Of a stretch of 64,000 nt of DNA, positions 10,852 to 19,992 are shown one piece after another; the first letter of the stretch is position 1; every line of letters starts with the position of its first letter. The DNA comes from Nonlabens ulvanivorans (GTDB taxonomy: Bacteria > Bacteroidota > Bacteroidia > Flavobacteriales > Flavobacteriaceae), in NCBI RefSeq assembly GCF_000755285.1, contig NZ_BBMK01000003.1, forward strand, positions 186,001 to 250,000, read 5' to 3'. A program made the position numbers and the translations under genes. The notes below the pieces were generated by a model that was not told the DNA's origin, searched no databases, and saw only the letters and a list, made by a program, of their open reading frames with translations.

Positions 10852-12607
10852 TGTAATGTACTTTATAGATGGGATAATTTAAATGAGCTTTCTCATAATT
10901 TGGAGAGCGATCATGCAGCCATTTTAACTGTGCATAATTGCTTTGAGCAAATTTACTATTTGCATTTTTAATAGAATCAAACTCTTTCTTTAAACCAGCA
11001 TCAGCGGTTAGCATCTCCTTAGCAGTATTCTCAAAGACATAAGATGAGAAACCTTCTTTTTGTTGTAAAATCGTGTCAAAAAAGTTCCATTTAAAAAAAG
11101 AATCTTGTCCTTGTGGTTCAAGTGTTTCTAGGATGTACCTTATTCCAGGTTGAGCCGTAGGAATGATGATATCGCTTCCGCGAAAGCGTAATTGAATATC
11201 CTTTTTGCTTATTCTAACTTTAGAATGTGGATAGTGCCCTTCATAAGCATTACGATCCGTATCATAATCTTCTATACGATATTGTGTTACAGTCATGGTG
11301 CTGTCAGAAGGAAGAACTTCCATTTGAATGTTATTCATGCGCAATAATTCGATAACTTCCCATTGTCCTTGTGGAATAACATAAAATTCTGGTATTTTAA
11401 TGGAGTCTGTTGCGGTGAAGTGATTGTAGTAAGGCGTCTTTTTTTCAAACGGTTGATTGCGATCATAGGTAAGTAATTCTTGTCCTGTAACCTCGCTTAC
11501 GTCACGTATAGCTTTATAGCCCTTAAATAGTAACGTGTCAGCTTTAGTTTTATCGTTGATGTGATTAAGGACATAAAACCTAGCATTATTGAACTCTTTA
11601 AAAGAGGCAGTTCTAGCTTCTTTTATACGGGTCATGTTTTGTGATCCTAAAGCTATGGTTTCTTCCATTATTGCTTGAGTTCCTAACACACGATCTTTAT
11701 AGGGTTTAAGCATGTGAGTTTCTATCATGAAGCCTAAGGTGTTCCACAGTGTGGTGTATCCAGTACTGTAACGTGGATGATCCATGAATTGAGAGAATCC
11801 ATTCTCTGGCGATACTCCATATACGTTTACATATGGCGTCATAGGATGATCACGATCCAGTAAACGTTGTTCTAGGTCTTTTTGGAGGTTATTATAGAGA
11901 TAATTGCCTGCTGCTTTACCAAGCTTATTGTGTTGTGTAAATAAATGTGTAAGTGTGTATTGATAGTCTGCACCGTTACTTACATGATTATCAATGAAAA
12001 CATCAGGATTTACTTTATGATATACTTGATAAAAAGATTGCGCATTACGGCTGTCTGCCTTTATGAAGTCTCTATTAAGGTCATAATTGCGTGCATTTCC
12101 TCTAAAGCCATATGCTTCTGGACCGTTTTGATTTGTTCGGGTATGGCTATTGCGATTTAAAGATCCACCTACGTTATATACTGCAATGGCAGAAAAGATA
12201 AGATTGTCTGGCGCATCTAGTTTACCCGTCGCGAGGTCTCTCATTAGCATCATAGTAGCATCGATACCATCACTTTCTCCTGGATGGATACCATTGTTGA
12301 TGAGTATTTTTATTTTATCCTCATTTACAGAGTTCCAGTCGATGTTACTTTTTGAAAAGCTGACAAGGTGCAAAGGTGAGCCGCTATCTGTAATTCCTAT
12401 TTCTTCTAAATTAATAGTAGAGTAGGATTTAGCAAGGTTTTCATAAAATGAAATAACTTCATTATAAGTAGCAGTTTGATTACCGTTACCTTTTTCAAAT
12501 GGTGTTTGCCAGTCTTTAATTTCTTCGGCAATTTGCTTATCAGACTGCTGGCACGATATGATTATAGTGAATAAGGAGAGGTAGGTAAGGTAAGTAAGTA
12601 GTCTCAT
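10844..12607 (-). CDS. M14-family zinc carboxypeptidase, lipoprotein, 587 aa
   Basis: Predicted cell-envelope peptidase. Signal with lipobox-like IISC (Cys at residue 19). The peptidase domain has zinc ligands in NNGIHPGESDG (HxxE, about residues 108-111), then RNYDLNRDF (about 171-179) and DNHVSNGADY with the third ligand His. The C-terminal half is a large extra domain typical of Bacteroidota M14 proteins. A variant palindrome (11173-11188) is read in frame in that extra domain as LRFRGSD. The gene overlaps coaD by 4 bases and the following lipoprotein by 8, so the peptidase belongs to the same transcript as coaD and ddl. Substrate unknown. Confidence 0.9.
   Translation of the reverse strand: MRLLTYLTYLSLFTIIISCQQSDKQIAEEIKDWQTPFEKGNGNQTATYNEVISFYENLAKSYSTINLEEIGITDSGSPLHLVSFSKSNIDWNSVNEDKIKILINNGIHPGESDGIDATMMLMRDLATGKLDAPDNLIFSAIAVYNVGGSLNRNSHTRTNQNGPEAYGFRGNARNYDLNRDFIKADSRNAQSFYQVYHKVNPDVFIDNHVSNGADYQYTLTHLFTQHNKLGKAAGNYLYNNLQKDLEQRLLDRDHPMTPYVNVYGVSPENGFSQFMDHPRYSTGYTTLWNTLGFMIETHMLKPYKDRVLGTQAIMEETIALGSQNMTRIKEARTASFKEFNNARFYVLNHINDKTKADTLLFKGYKAIRDVSEVTGQELLTYDRNQPFEKKTPYYNHFTATDSIKIPEFYVIPQGQWEVIELLRMNNIQMEVLPSDSTMTVTQYRIEDYDTDRNAYEGHYPHSKVRISKKDIQLRFRGSDIIIPTAQPGIRYILETLEPQGQDSFFKWNFFDTILQQKEGFSSYVFENTAKEMLTADAGLKKEFDSIKNANSKFAQSNYAQLKWLHDRSPNYEKAHLNYPIYKVHYND
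11173..11188. repeat. Dispersed palindrome variant inside the M14 peptidase gene
   Basis: CGCTTCCGCGAAAGCG, one mismatch from the consensus. In coding sequence. Confidence 0.75.
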
Positions 12608-13056
12608 AGTTTTACGGTATCTGGTACTAGACTAGTGTAGTCACCATTATTTCTGATAACATCCCTAACGATTGATGATGATATGTATGATTTACCAGAA
12701 CTGGTTAGTAGAAAAACGGTTTCTATCTCTGATAATTTACGATTAGTGTGAGCGATTGCTTTTTCAAATTCAAAGTCGCCTGGATTGCGCAATCCACGTA
12801 AAATAAAATTAGCATCATTTTCTTTGCAAAAATCGATAGTCAGTCCAGAATAGGTCATGACTTTTATTTTAGGTTGATCATTAAATGCTTTTTCTATGAA
12901 TTCTTTGCGTTGCTCTAATGAGAACATATATTTCTTATCTGCATTTACACCTATCGCAATGATAATCTCATCAAATAGGCCTAGACCACGCTCGATAATG
13001 TCGTAATGTCCTAATGTTATTGGATCAAAGCTTCCTGGGAATACGGCTCTTTTCAT
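12604..13056 (-). CDS. coaD: Pantetheine-phosphate adenylyltransferase, 150 aa
   Basis: Penultimate step of coenzyme A synthesis (4'-phosphopantetheine plus ATP). A nucleotidyltransferase fold with the (T/H)xGH signature visible as GSFDPITLGHYDII at residues 8-21, RGLRNPGDFEFE near 90, and the C-terminal ISSSIVRDV. The length is slightly short but complete. Overlaps ddl by 4 bases (ATGA) and the M14 gene by 4. Confidence 0.97.
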   Translation of the reverse strand: MKRAVFPGSFDPITLGHYDIIERGLGLFDEIIIAIGVNADKKYMFSLEQRKEFIEKAFNDQPKIKVMTYSGLTIDFCKENDANFILRGLRNPGDFEFEKAIAHTNRKLSEIETVFLLTSSGKSYISSSIVRDVIRNNGDYTSLVPDTVKL

Positions 13057-14036
13057 GAGTGGTGTTTTATTGTGTTTTCTATAACCTCTGTAAATACCTG
13101 TTTAAGAGTTCTTTCTGTAGCTCTAATTTGTTGAGGAATAATACTTTCTGTACTCATTCCTGGATTAGTATTTATTTCTATGAAGTGTGGTGTACCGTCG
13201 TGAAAGATAAAGTCTGCTCGAGCTATACCTTTACATTTAAGTACACTGTAAATTCTTTTACTTTGTTCCTGTACAGCTAGTGTAAGTTCTAATGATATCC
13301 TAGCTGGTGTGATTTCTTGTGATTTGCCTTGGTATTTTGCTTCATAATCAAAGAAATCATTCTCACTGACAATCTCTGTAGGTGGTAACGCGATAACCTC
13401 GTCATCTATTTGATATACACCAACAGATACTTCTGTACCATCTAAAAACGATTCTAGTATGACTTCGTTATCTACCGCAAAAGCAACTTCAAGAGCTTTT
13501 TCTAGCTCATTTGTCTTGTAAACTTTTGATACTCCAAAGCTACTACCGCTACGATTTGCTTTTACAAAATACGGTAATCCTAACCTTTTTGAAACATCTA
13601 TCGCATTGTAGTCTGCCCCCCCTTTATTGAGGTATATGTGTTTTCCAGTGTAAATTCCCCATGGTTTTAAGACAGCTATGCAATCTCTTTTGTTAAAGGT
13701 AATAGCGCTTTGGTAAGAATCGCAAGAGGTTTGTGGGATGTGTAATAATTCAAGATATGCTTGTATTCTTCCATCTTCACCTGGTGTTCCATGTATCGTA
13801 TTATAAATACAGTCAAACGTTATATGATTGTTATTTACAGTAATACTAAAATCATTTTTATCAACCATGCAGCGGTTCTCCTCCTTATCTATGTAATACC
13901 AACCTTCTTCAAGTATGGCGATTGGGAATACATTGTAGAGGTCTCGGTCTAGGTGTTCCGTGATGACAGCGCCACTTTTCATAGAGATTTGCCACTCACT
14001 AGAATAGCCGCCCATTAATACCGCAATGTTTTTCAT
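13053..14036 (-). CDS. ddl: D-alanine--D-alanine ligase, 327 aa
   Basis: ATP-grasp enzyme that makes the D-Ala-D-Ala dipeptide for peptidoglycan. N-terminal MGGYSSEWQISMKSG substrate loop, NTIHGTPGEDGRIQAYLE, KANRSGSSFGVSKV ATP-binding region, and the C-terminal FIEINTNPGMSTESIIP metal site are all visible. A seven-C run (13616-13622) puts KGGAD where KGAD would result from four bases. First gene of the minus-strand run ddl-coaD-M14-lipoprotein, and divergent from the amidase gene, so cell-wall genes flank this intergenic space. Confidence 0.95.
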   Translation of the reverse strand: MKNIAVLMGGYSSEWQISMKSGAVITEHLDRDLYNVFPIAILEEGWYYIDKEENRCMVDKNDFSITVNNNHITFDCIYNTIHGTPGEDGRIQAYLELLHIPQTSCDSYQSAITFNKRDCIAVLKPWGIYTGKHIYLNKGGADYNAIDVSKRLGLPYFVKANRSGSSFGVSKVYKTNELEKALEVAFAVDNEVILESFLDGTEVSVGVYQIDDEVIALPPTEIVSENDFFDYEAKYQGKSQEITPARISLELTLAVQEQSKRIYSVLKCKGIARADFIFHDGTPHFIEINTNPGMSTESIIPQQIRATERTLKQVFTEVIENTIKHHS

Positions 14037-14085
14037 AGAATAACTTTTCGCAAAAGCGTGAACAACAAAGTTAAAAAAGAACTGG

Positions 14086-14115
14086 TTCTAAGTATGTTTT
14101 CAATGATTATATTTG
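14086..14115 (+). promoter_or_regulatory. Possible Bacteroidota promoter for the amidase gene
   Basis: TATATTTG at 14108-14115 matches TAnnTTTG. A TTC at 14086-14088 lies 19 bases upstream, one mismatch from the -33 TTG. Start of transcription would fall a few bases before the ATG at 14130. Confidence 0.35.
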
Positions 14116-14129
14116 AACAAATATTTAAG

Positions 14130-14731
14130 ATGAAAAAATATCTTCTTTTTATACTGGTAACTGCTATTAGTATGACGGTAAAAGCTAATTGTGAAGATTT
14201 AAAACCATTTACAGTCGTAATTGATCGTGGTCATGATGATGTAGATAGAGGTGCGATAGTTGATGGTGAAAGTGAATATGATATATTATCTGCACTAGTT
14301 GCTGAAATTACTGGTGAGTTAACAGGTGATTTAAATGTTATTTACCATAACCCAACTGGTGAACATTTAACAATAGAAGAGCGTGCTGCTCAAATAAACG
14401 CCCTTAAGCCAGATCTTGTTATATCTATACACATGGGTTTTTCAAACAACGGTCCTAGCAAGCGGCGATAGTTTTTAATGAGAATAATATGGCGTTTGAT
14501 AAGAGTAAAGAATATGCTAGTTCTTTAATCACCCATCTTACTAAGGATGCTTATTTTTCTACAATACGTACTGAAGTTACTGGTATGGCGTTATTAGAAA
14601 AGGTTAATGCACCTGCTTTTATATTGGAAATAGGAAATATGAATGCAGCAAGAGATCGTTATTACTTACAATCAAACGGTTCTAAACGAGTTAGCATAAA
14701 TTTTACCGCATTTTTAAACGATTTGAATTAA
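14130..14731 (+). CDS. N-acetylmuramoyl-L-alanine amidase, secreted (frame interrupted)
   Basis: Cleaves the amide bond between muramic acid and the stem peptide. Signal peptide at about residues 1-20. The amidase_3 zinc ligands are visible: VVIDRGHDDVDRGA (His), GESEYDILSAL (Glu) and SIHMGFSNN (His); the C-terminal part has LEKVNAPAFILEIGNM with the catalytic Glu region. The usual GHGG is GHDD here. The frame breaks at about 14452-14462. The downstream frame reads SGDSFNENNMAFDKSKEYA, so two bases are probably missing (or one extra). Start at ATG 14130 because the signal peptide begins there. Five bases separate it from the PASTA protein. Confidence 0.82.
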
Positions 14732-14735
14732 TTAC

Positions 14736-15341
14736 ATGAGTTTTATCAAATTTCTTTTTACAAAAACCTTTTTAAAGCATTTACTTCTAGCGATAGCTTT
14801 AATAGTGGCTTTATGCTTTGTTTACTTGTTCTGGTTAAGTTCTTATACGAATCATGGTCAAAAAATTCAAGTTCCTAATCTTGCAAAATTATCACTTGTT
14901 GAAGTGGATGAGCAATTAGAAGAATTAGACCTGAGGCGCAAGTTGATTGATAGTTCTAGCTATAACCCAGAATATCCGCCTCGTAGTGTGATTGAACAAG
15001 ATCCTGCTGCAGGTAAATTTGTAAAGGAGAATAGACAGATTTATATAAAATTAAACCCATCAGGTTATGGAGAGGTTAAAATTCCTAATCTGATTAATAG
15101 AACTAGAAGACAAGCCGAACCTACTTTAAAAGCACTTGGTTTTAAAATAGGTAATATCTCATATAGACCACATATCGCCACTGATATGGTGTTAGAATTG
15201 CGATATAAAGGTGATAAAATTGAACCAGGTAAAGCCTTAATGAAGACATCTGTTATAGACCTAGTTTTAGGAGATAAATCATTACTTAATAGACAAGAGC
15301 CAGCTGCTCAAGATACAACAGAAGATGCCACAGGTAACTAA
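14736..15341 (+). CDS. PASTA domain-containing membrane protein, 201 aa
   Basis: Single membrane helix at about residues 15-34, then two clear PASTA repeats (QKIQVPNLAKLSLVEV from about 43 and VKIPNLINRTRRQAEPTL from about 113) and a shorter third strand set. PASTA domains bind peptidoglycan stem peptides or beta-lactam-like groups in other proteins. There is no kinase or transpeptidase domain, so it is a stand-alone binder on the periplasmic side. It follows the amidase gene and its last 17 bases overlap the pseudouridine synthase start. The C-terminal tail is acidic and probably disordered. Confidence 0.88.
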   Translation: MSFIKFLFTKTFLKHLLLAIALIVALCFVYLFWLSSYTNHGQKIQVPNLAKLSLVEVDEQLEELDLRRKLIDSSSYNPEYPPRSVIEQDPAAGKFVKENRQIYIKLNPSGYGEVKIPNLINRTRRQAEPTLKALGFKIGNISYRPHIATDMVLELRYKGDKIEPGKALMKTSVIDLVLGDKSLLNRQEPAAQDTTEDATGN

Positions 15342-16428
15342 TACAGACGAGCTGGACGATGCTCACGATGATGATTTATATGAACATCATCAATTTACTG
15401 CAAGTGAAGGACAAGAGCCATTACGAGTAGATAAATATTTAATGAATTTTATTGAAAATGCAACCCGTAGTAAGATACAACAAAGTATCAAAGATGGTGC
15501 TGTAAGAGTAAATGATGAAGTTGTAAAATCCAATTATAAAGTTAAGGCTGGTGATCATATCCGCGTATTGTTTAAGCATCCGCCTCATGAAAACTTATTA
15601 GTTGCAGAAGATATTCCTCTTGATATTGTTTATGAAGATGATGCATTAGTTGTTGTAAATAAACCTGCTGGTATGGTTGTACATCCTGGGCACGGTAATT
15701 ATTCAGGAACACTTATCAATGCATTGATACATCATTTTGAGAATTTACCTAATAACAGTAGTAACCGTCCTGGTCTTGTGCATCGTATTGATAAAGACAC
15801 TAGTGGTTTGCTTGTAGTTGCAAAAACAGAGCATGCCATGTCGTACTTAAGCGCACAGTTTGCAGCAAAGACGAGTGAACGCGAATATGTGGCAATAGTA
15901 TGGGGGGGAGATTTTGATGAACAAAACGGAACCGTTGAAGGTAATATAGGTAGGCATCCTAAAAATAGGTTACAAAACTATGTTTGGTCTGGTGAAGAAG
16001 CATATAAAGGTAAGCCTGCAGTAACACATTGGAGTGTGATTGAAGGATTAGGATATGTTACGATGATCTCTTGTAAGTTGGAAACAGGAAGAACACATCA
16101 GATAAGAGTGCACATGAAGCATATAGGTCATACGTTATTTAATGATGAGCGTTATGGTGGTGATAAAATTCTAAAAGGAACTAGTTTTACTAAATACAAG
16201 CAATTTGTAGATAATTGTATGAAGATCTTGCCACGTCAAGCGCTGCATGCAAAAACGTTAGGTTTTGAACATCCGGTAACTAAACAGTGGATGAGTTTCA
16301 ATTGCGATGTACCAGATGACATGATTAATTGTATAGAGAAATGGCGATATATGCTGCAAACTCTAAAGATATTTAAAAGACAATTCCCAATGATTAAAAG
16401 ATATCACTGGGAATTCTTTTTTAAATAA
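15325..16428 (+). CDS. rluD: RluA-family 23S rRNA pseudouridine synthase (RluD-like)
   Basis: Isomerises uridine to pseudouridine in rRNA. N-terminal S4 RNA-binding domain (about residues 32-90), then the catalytic RluA fold with the active Asp in HRIDKDTSGLL (about residues 153-163) and GRTHQIRVHMKHIGH. A seven-G run at 15902-15908 gives VWGGDF for VWGDF. The last 18 residues read through a terminator hairpin. Restoring one T near 16347-16352 gives RYYAANSKDI and a stop at 16374-16376, just before the hairpin, so the true 3' end is probably 16376. Overlaps the PASTA gene by 17 bases. Confidence 0.93.
   Translation: MPQVTNTDELDDAHDDDLYEHHQFTASEGQEPLRVDKYLMNFIENATRSKIQQSIKDGAVRVNDEVVKSNYKVKAGDHIRVLFKHPPHENLLVAEDIPLDIVYEDDALVVVNKPAGMVVHPGHGNYSGTLINALIHHFENLPNNSSNRPGLVHRIDKDTSGLLVVAKTEHAMSYLSAQFAAKTSEREYVAIVWGGDFDEQNGTVEGNIGRHPKNRLQNYVWSGEEAYKGKPAVTHWSVIEGLGYVTMISCKLETGRTHQIRVHMKHIGHTLFNDERYGGDKILKGTSFTKYKQFVDNCMKILPRQALHAKTLGFEHPVTKQWMSFNCDVPDDMINCIEKWRYMLQTLKIFKRQFPMIKRYHWEFFFK
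16381..16422 (+). terminator. Rho-independent terminator after the pseudouridine synthase gene
   Basis: AATTCCCA (16382-16389) pairs with TGGGAATT (16408-16415), with an inner TGAT/ATCA pair, followed by CTTTTTT. Confidence 0.8.
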
Positions 16429-16519
16429 GAATTATCAATTCCTGTATTGATAACTTAACTAGGCTTTTTGTTATATAAGTAATATCTACTCTTATTTTTG
16501 AGTTATAAATTTAAGCTTA

Positions 16520-17279
16520 ATGAAAATTCTATTATCACCAGCAAAAACTCTTGACTATAAAACAGAACTCCCTACAGATAATTATACGCAACCCATTTTT
16601 ACAAATGAAGCTCTTAAACTAAATAAAGTTTTAAAAAAAATATCTAAAAAAGAGTTAGGTGAATTAATGCATATTTCAGATGCGCTAGCAGATTTAAATT
16701 ATCAGCGCAATCAAGATTATGATAAAGAATTCACTACCATGAATAGTAGGCCAGCTATTTTTGCATTTGCAGGTGACGTTTATACAGGATTAGATGCATA
16801 TACCTTGAATGCAACGCATATTGATAGTATGCAATCCATGGTGCGCATATTATCTGGCTTATATGGGTATTTAAGACCTTTAGATTTGCTACAGCCTTAT
16901 AGGTTGGAAATGGGAACTAAACTTCCAGTAGGTGATGATAAGAACTTATATGCTTTCTGGAAAGATATCGTGACGCCATCACTTAACGAGCAAATTGATA
17001 AAGATGAGTTGGTGGTAAATCTAGCGAGTAATGAGTATTTTAAAGTGATTGATAAAAAAGTTTTGAAAGGGCAATTAGTTAGTCCAGTGTTTAAGGATTA
17101 TAAAAACGGAAAACTTAAGGTGATTTCCTTTTTGCAAAAAAGCTCGTGGCACGATGGCACGTTTTCTTATTGAAAATCAATCGAGTAGTTTACATGATAT
17201 TTTGGCTTTCCAAATAGATGACTATCGTTATTCCGAAAAGGATACTGCAAATGAAAATGAACCAGTATTTATAAGGTAA
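16520..17279 (+). CDS. yaaA: YaaA-family peroxide stress protein (frame interrupted), about 253 aa
   Basis: UPF0246/DUF328 protein; in E. coli YaaA limits free iron and DNA damage during peroxide stress. The [12 protein letters not shown] opening, the [25 protein letters not shown] core and the C-terminal ENEPVFIR are visible. The frame breaks at 17130-17141 inside a T5/A6 pair of runs. T6 and A7 restore [17 protein letters not shown] and a protein of 253 residues, the usual size. Stop at 17277-17279. Sixteen bases lie between it and radC. Confidence 0.9.
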
Positions 17280-17295
17280 GCGCTATATTTATAGC

Positions 17296-17994
17296 ATGGC
17301 TCAAGAATCAAAATCATTTTCTATTAAAAACTGGTCTGAAAACGACAGACCACGAGAAAAATTATCTCTTAATGGCGGTGCAGCGTTATCAGATGCAGAA
17401 CTTATAGCTATTCTAATAGGTAGCGGCAATAGAGAAATGAGCGCCGTTGAATTAAGTAGGTTGATACTTAATCATGCAGGGAATTCTCTAGATAAACTAG
17501 GAAAGATGGGCATTAAGGAGTTAATGAAGTTTAAAGGAATAGGTGAGGCAAAGGCAATTACGATTACTGCCGCAATGGAATTAGGTAAGCGGCGCGCCAG
17601 TGAATTACCAACTATCAGGCCTGTGATTACCTGCAGTAATGACGCTTATAAAGTTTTACAACCCATAATAGGTGATTTACCGCACGAAGAATTCTGGATA
17701 TTGTATGTCAATAACAGTCATAAAGTTTTAGCAAAACATCAAATAAGTAAAGGCGGTTTTACAGGTACAATGGTAGATACACGTATTGTTTTTCAAAAAG
17801 CAGTTGAAGAAGCTGCAGTAGCTATGATATTGGCTCATAATCACCCTAGTGGTAAATTAATGCCTAGTATGGACGATAAACGATTAACTCAAAAGTTAAT
17901 TGAAGCAGGTAAACTTATGGATGTTAAGGTGCTTGATCACCTCATTATAACTAGCGATAACTTTTACAGTTTTGCAGATCATAATTTAATGTAA
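17296..17994 (+). CDS. radC: RadC family protein (JAB/MPN domain), 232 aa
   Basis: Helix-hairpin-helix region (GIKELMKFKGIGEAKAITI, about 75-93) followed by a JAMM metalloprotease-like domain with AHNHPSGKLMPSMDD (about 179-193), the HxHx7-10D metal site. The original DNA-repair role is doubtful in the family; the biochemical function is not settled. Stop and next start share bases as TAATG, so it is coupled to the next gene. Confidence 0.93.
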   Translation: MAQESKSFSIKNWSENDRPREKLSLNGGAALSDAELIAILIGSGNREMSAVELSRLILNHAGNSLDKLGKMGIKELMKFKGIGEAKAITITAAMELGKRRASELPTIRPVITCSNDAYKVLQPIIGDLPHEEFWILYVNNSHKVLAKHQISKGGFTGTMVDTRIVFQKAVEEAAVAMILAHNHPSGKLMPSMDDKRLTQKLIEAGKLMDVKVLDHLIITSDNFYSFADHNLM

Positions 17995-19307
17995 TGGTAT
18001 TAATCTTCATTAATAAATTATCAACTCGCAAACAATATATATTCAAACACATTTTTAAAAGGTTGCTTGAGATACCATTTGAATTCACATCTGATCTCAG
18101 TGAATTCATTGCCCATGAAGGACCTAAACTATCATATGGTAAAAAATCTTTAGGTGATGAGTTTTTTATATGGTCCTATGGTCTCTTAAATGAGGTAGGT
18201 ATTGATGATCATGAGATTGAAGTGCATCAATGGGATGAATTACCTATCTTTTTTAAAGCTCCAGATCGTAGTGATTTACCTTTTGATGTATTTTCAGCTA
18301 GTTTCTATTTGCTAACTAGGTATGAAGAGTACTTACCTCAAGTAAAAGACGACTTAGGACGTTTTACAGCTTCTGCAAGTATAGCTGCACAATATCACTT
18401 CTTAGATATCCCATTATTAGATTTATGGATTAAAAAATTAGGAGATGAATTAGAAAAGCGATTTCATATTACGCTTCCGCGTAAGCGTGAAACACAAATC
18501 ATAACAGCAATTGAAACTGCCAGCATATTTCAATACAAGAATAGGGCAATTGTTCCTGTTATGTATGCTCTTTATGAAAGTCTAAGTAAATTACAAATGC
18601 GAAAATTCTTTAGACAATTAGGAGTTCATTTAAGACTTGTTAAGGATCCATATGATGTATATGACATAGTGCTCAGGATTTATAGAGAAAGTATCGCACA
18701 GTTACCTAATAGCTCAAAATATAGTAGACGCATATTGTATTTATTTCATCTAGGTGATTATAATTATATCGATAATGGTGTGTCCTATCGTTCTAGAACC
18801 TATCAAGAACTTATTAAACATATCGCAGACTATGTGGAAATAGGGTTGAGGTTCTCATTTGCAAACGGAGAAGAGAAAATTGCAAAAGAAGCCGTACGTT
18901 ATGAGAGTATTACTAATAGACCACTTTCTAAAACAATGACTGCTTTTTCTAAAATTTCTATGCCAGGACATTATAAACAATTAGTGGATATGGATACCAT
19001 TGAGGATTATAGTATGGGTTATACTAACGTGCCAGGATATCGTGCGAGTACAAGTCATTCTTTTTATTTTTATGACCTTGATTATGAAGTTCAAACACCA
19101 TTGCGAGTATATCCATATGCTTTACATTATAGAAGTATAGAGCATTTCATGCTTAATGGTCAGCAAGCAATTATCGATAAACTATTAAGATACGCAGACG
19201 TCGCCACAGGTAATTTTATAATTGTCTTTGATAATGCTCAATTTGACTTGAAAAAGCGCTCACACATTTACACAATAATTAAAAAACTATTGGAATACCA
19301 TGTTTAA
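17994..19307 (+). CDS. Polysaccharide deacetylase-like protein with N-terminal DUF7033-type domain, 437 aa
   Basis: Resembles flavobacterial proteins that combine an N-terminal domain (about residues 1-150, with the FDVFSASFYLLTRYEEYLP segment) with a degenerate polysaccharide-deacetylase-type TIM barrel. The barrel part has HLGDYNYIDNGVSYRS, GLRFSFAN, and near the C-terminus GYRASTSHSFYFYDLDYE, where GxRA/S is the family hint. I see no signal peptide. No clear HxxxH metal motif is visible, so activity is uncertain. A variant palindrome is read in frame at 18472-18487. Coupled to radC (TAATG) and overlapping the HAD gene by 8 bases. Confidence 0.75.
   Translation: MVLIFINKLSTRKQYIFKHIFKRLLEIPFEFTSDLSEFIAHEGPKLSYGKKSLGDEFFIWSYGLLNEVGIDDHEIEVHQWDELPIFFKAPDRSDLPFDVFSASFYLLTRYEEYLPQVKDDLGRFTASASIAAQYHFLDIPLLDLWIKKLGDELEKRFHITLPRKRETQIITAIETASIFQYKNRAIVPVMYALYESLSKLQMRKFFRQLGVHLRLVKDPYDVYDIVLRIYRESIAQLPNSSKYSRRILYLFHLGDYNYIDNGVSYRSRTYQELIKHIADYVEIGLRFSFANGEEKIAKEAVRYESITNRPLSKTMTAFSKISMPGHYKQLVDMDTIEDYSMGYTNVPGYRASTSHSFYFYDLDYEVQTPLRVYPYALHYRSIEHFMLNGQQAIIDKLLRYADVATGNFIIVFDNAQFDLKKRSHIYTIIKKLLEYHV
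18472..18487. repeat. Dispersed palindrome variant inside the deacetylase-like gene
   Basis: CGCTTCCGCGTAAGCG, two mismatches from the consensus; encodes LPRKR. Confidence 0.6.
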
Positions 19308-19992
19308 AAATATAAAGCACATCTTTTTTGATTTAGACCATACATTATGGGATTTTGATTTAAACAGTAAGTTGGCATATCAACAAATATTTCAAGAACA
19401 TAAGGTAAATCTAGATTTAGAGACTTTCATAAAGGTTTATGAGCCTTTAAATTTAGAATTTTGGAGAAAATTTAGAGAAAATCAAATCACTAAAGAAGAA
19501 TTGCGTTATCAAAGATTGAAAACTGCATTTGACGCTTGTGATTATTTTATTGATGATAATCTAATCGATCTTTTTGCAGATTTATATATAGAATATTTAC
19601 CTAATAATAATCACTTGTTTCCGGGATGCATTGACTTGTTAGATAGCCTAAAAGATAATTTTGAATTGCATTTGATAACTAACGGGTTTAATGGTGTGCA
19701 ACAAAATAAGATCGATAAAGCTGGCCTCGATAAGTACTTTAATATAGTCCTGACAGCTGAAGCAGCAGGATATAAAAAACCTGCGCCTCAAATCTTTCAT
19801 ATGGCATTAGGTATGGCTGGCGCAAATGCAGACGATAGTTTAATGATCGGTGATAGCTATGCTGCCGATATTGTAGGCGCAAAACAGGTCGGTATAAAAA
19901 CAATTTGGTTTCATACTACAAATCAAGAAATACCGCAAGATGAAGTCGTAGTTCATGATTTACTGTCAATTCAATCGTTATTAGGTTTATAG
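19300..19992 (+). CDS. YjjG-family noncanonical pyrimidine nucleotidase / HAD hydrolase, 230 aa
   Basis: HAD phosphatase with motif I FFDLDHTLWDF (DxDxT-type, residues 9-19), motif II LITNGF (about 127-132), Lys of motif III in GYKKPAPQIF and motif IV GDSYAADIVGA. The cap region and opening are closest to YjjG (house-cleaning 5'-nucleotidase). The exact substrate is inferred. It overlaps the preceding gene by 8 bases and converges on rarA, overlapping its probable end by 22. Confidence 0.9.
   Translation: MFKNIKHIFFDLDHTLWDFDLNSKLAYQQIFQEHKVNLDLETFIKVYEPLNLEFWRKFRENQITKEELRYQRLKTAFDACDYFIDDNLIDLFADLYIEYLPNNNHLFPGCIDLLDSLKDNFELHLITNGFNGVQQNKIDKAGLDKYFNIVLTAEAAGYKKPAPQIFHMALGMAGANADDSLMIGDSYAADIVGAKQVGIKTIWFHTTNQEIPQDEVVVHDLLSIQSLLGL

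Noticed and set aside
12150..12425. Open frames opposite the M14 peptidase gene (also 11945-12160)
   Set aside because: Shadows of a well-supported coding frame; composition not like a real protein.
14044..14058. Another palindrome copy (CTTTTCGCAAAAGCG)
   Set aside because: Too many differences from the consensus to count; kept only as a possible decayed copy.
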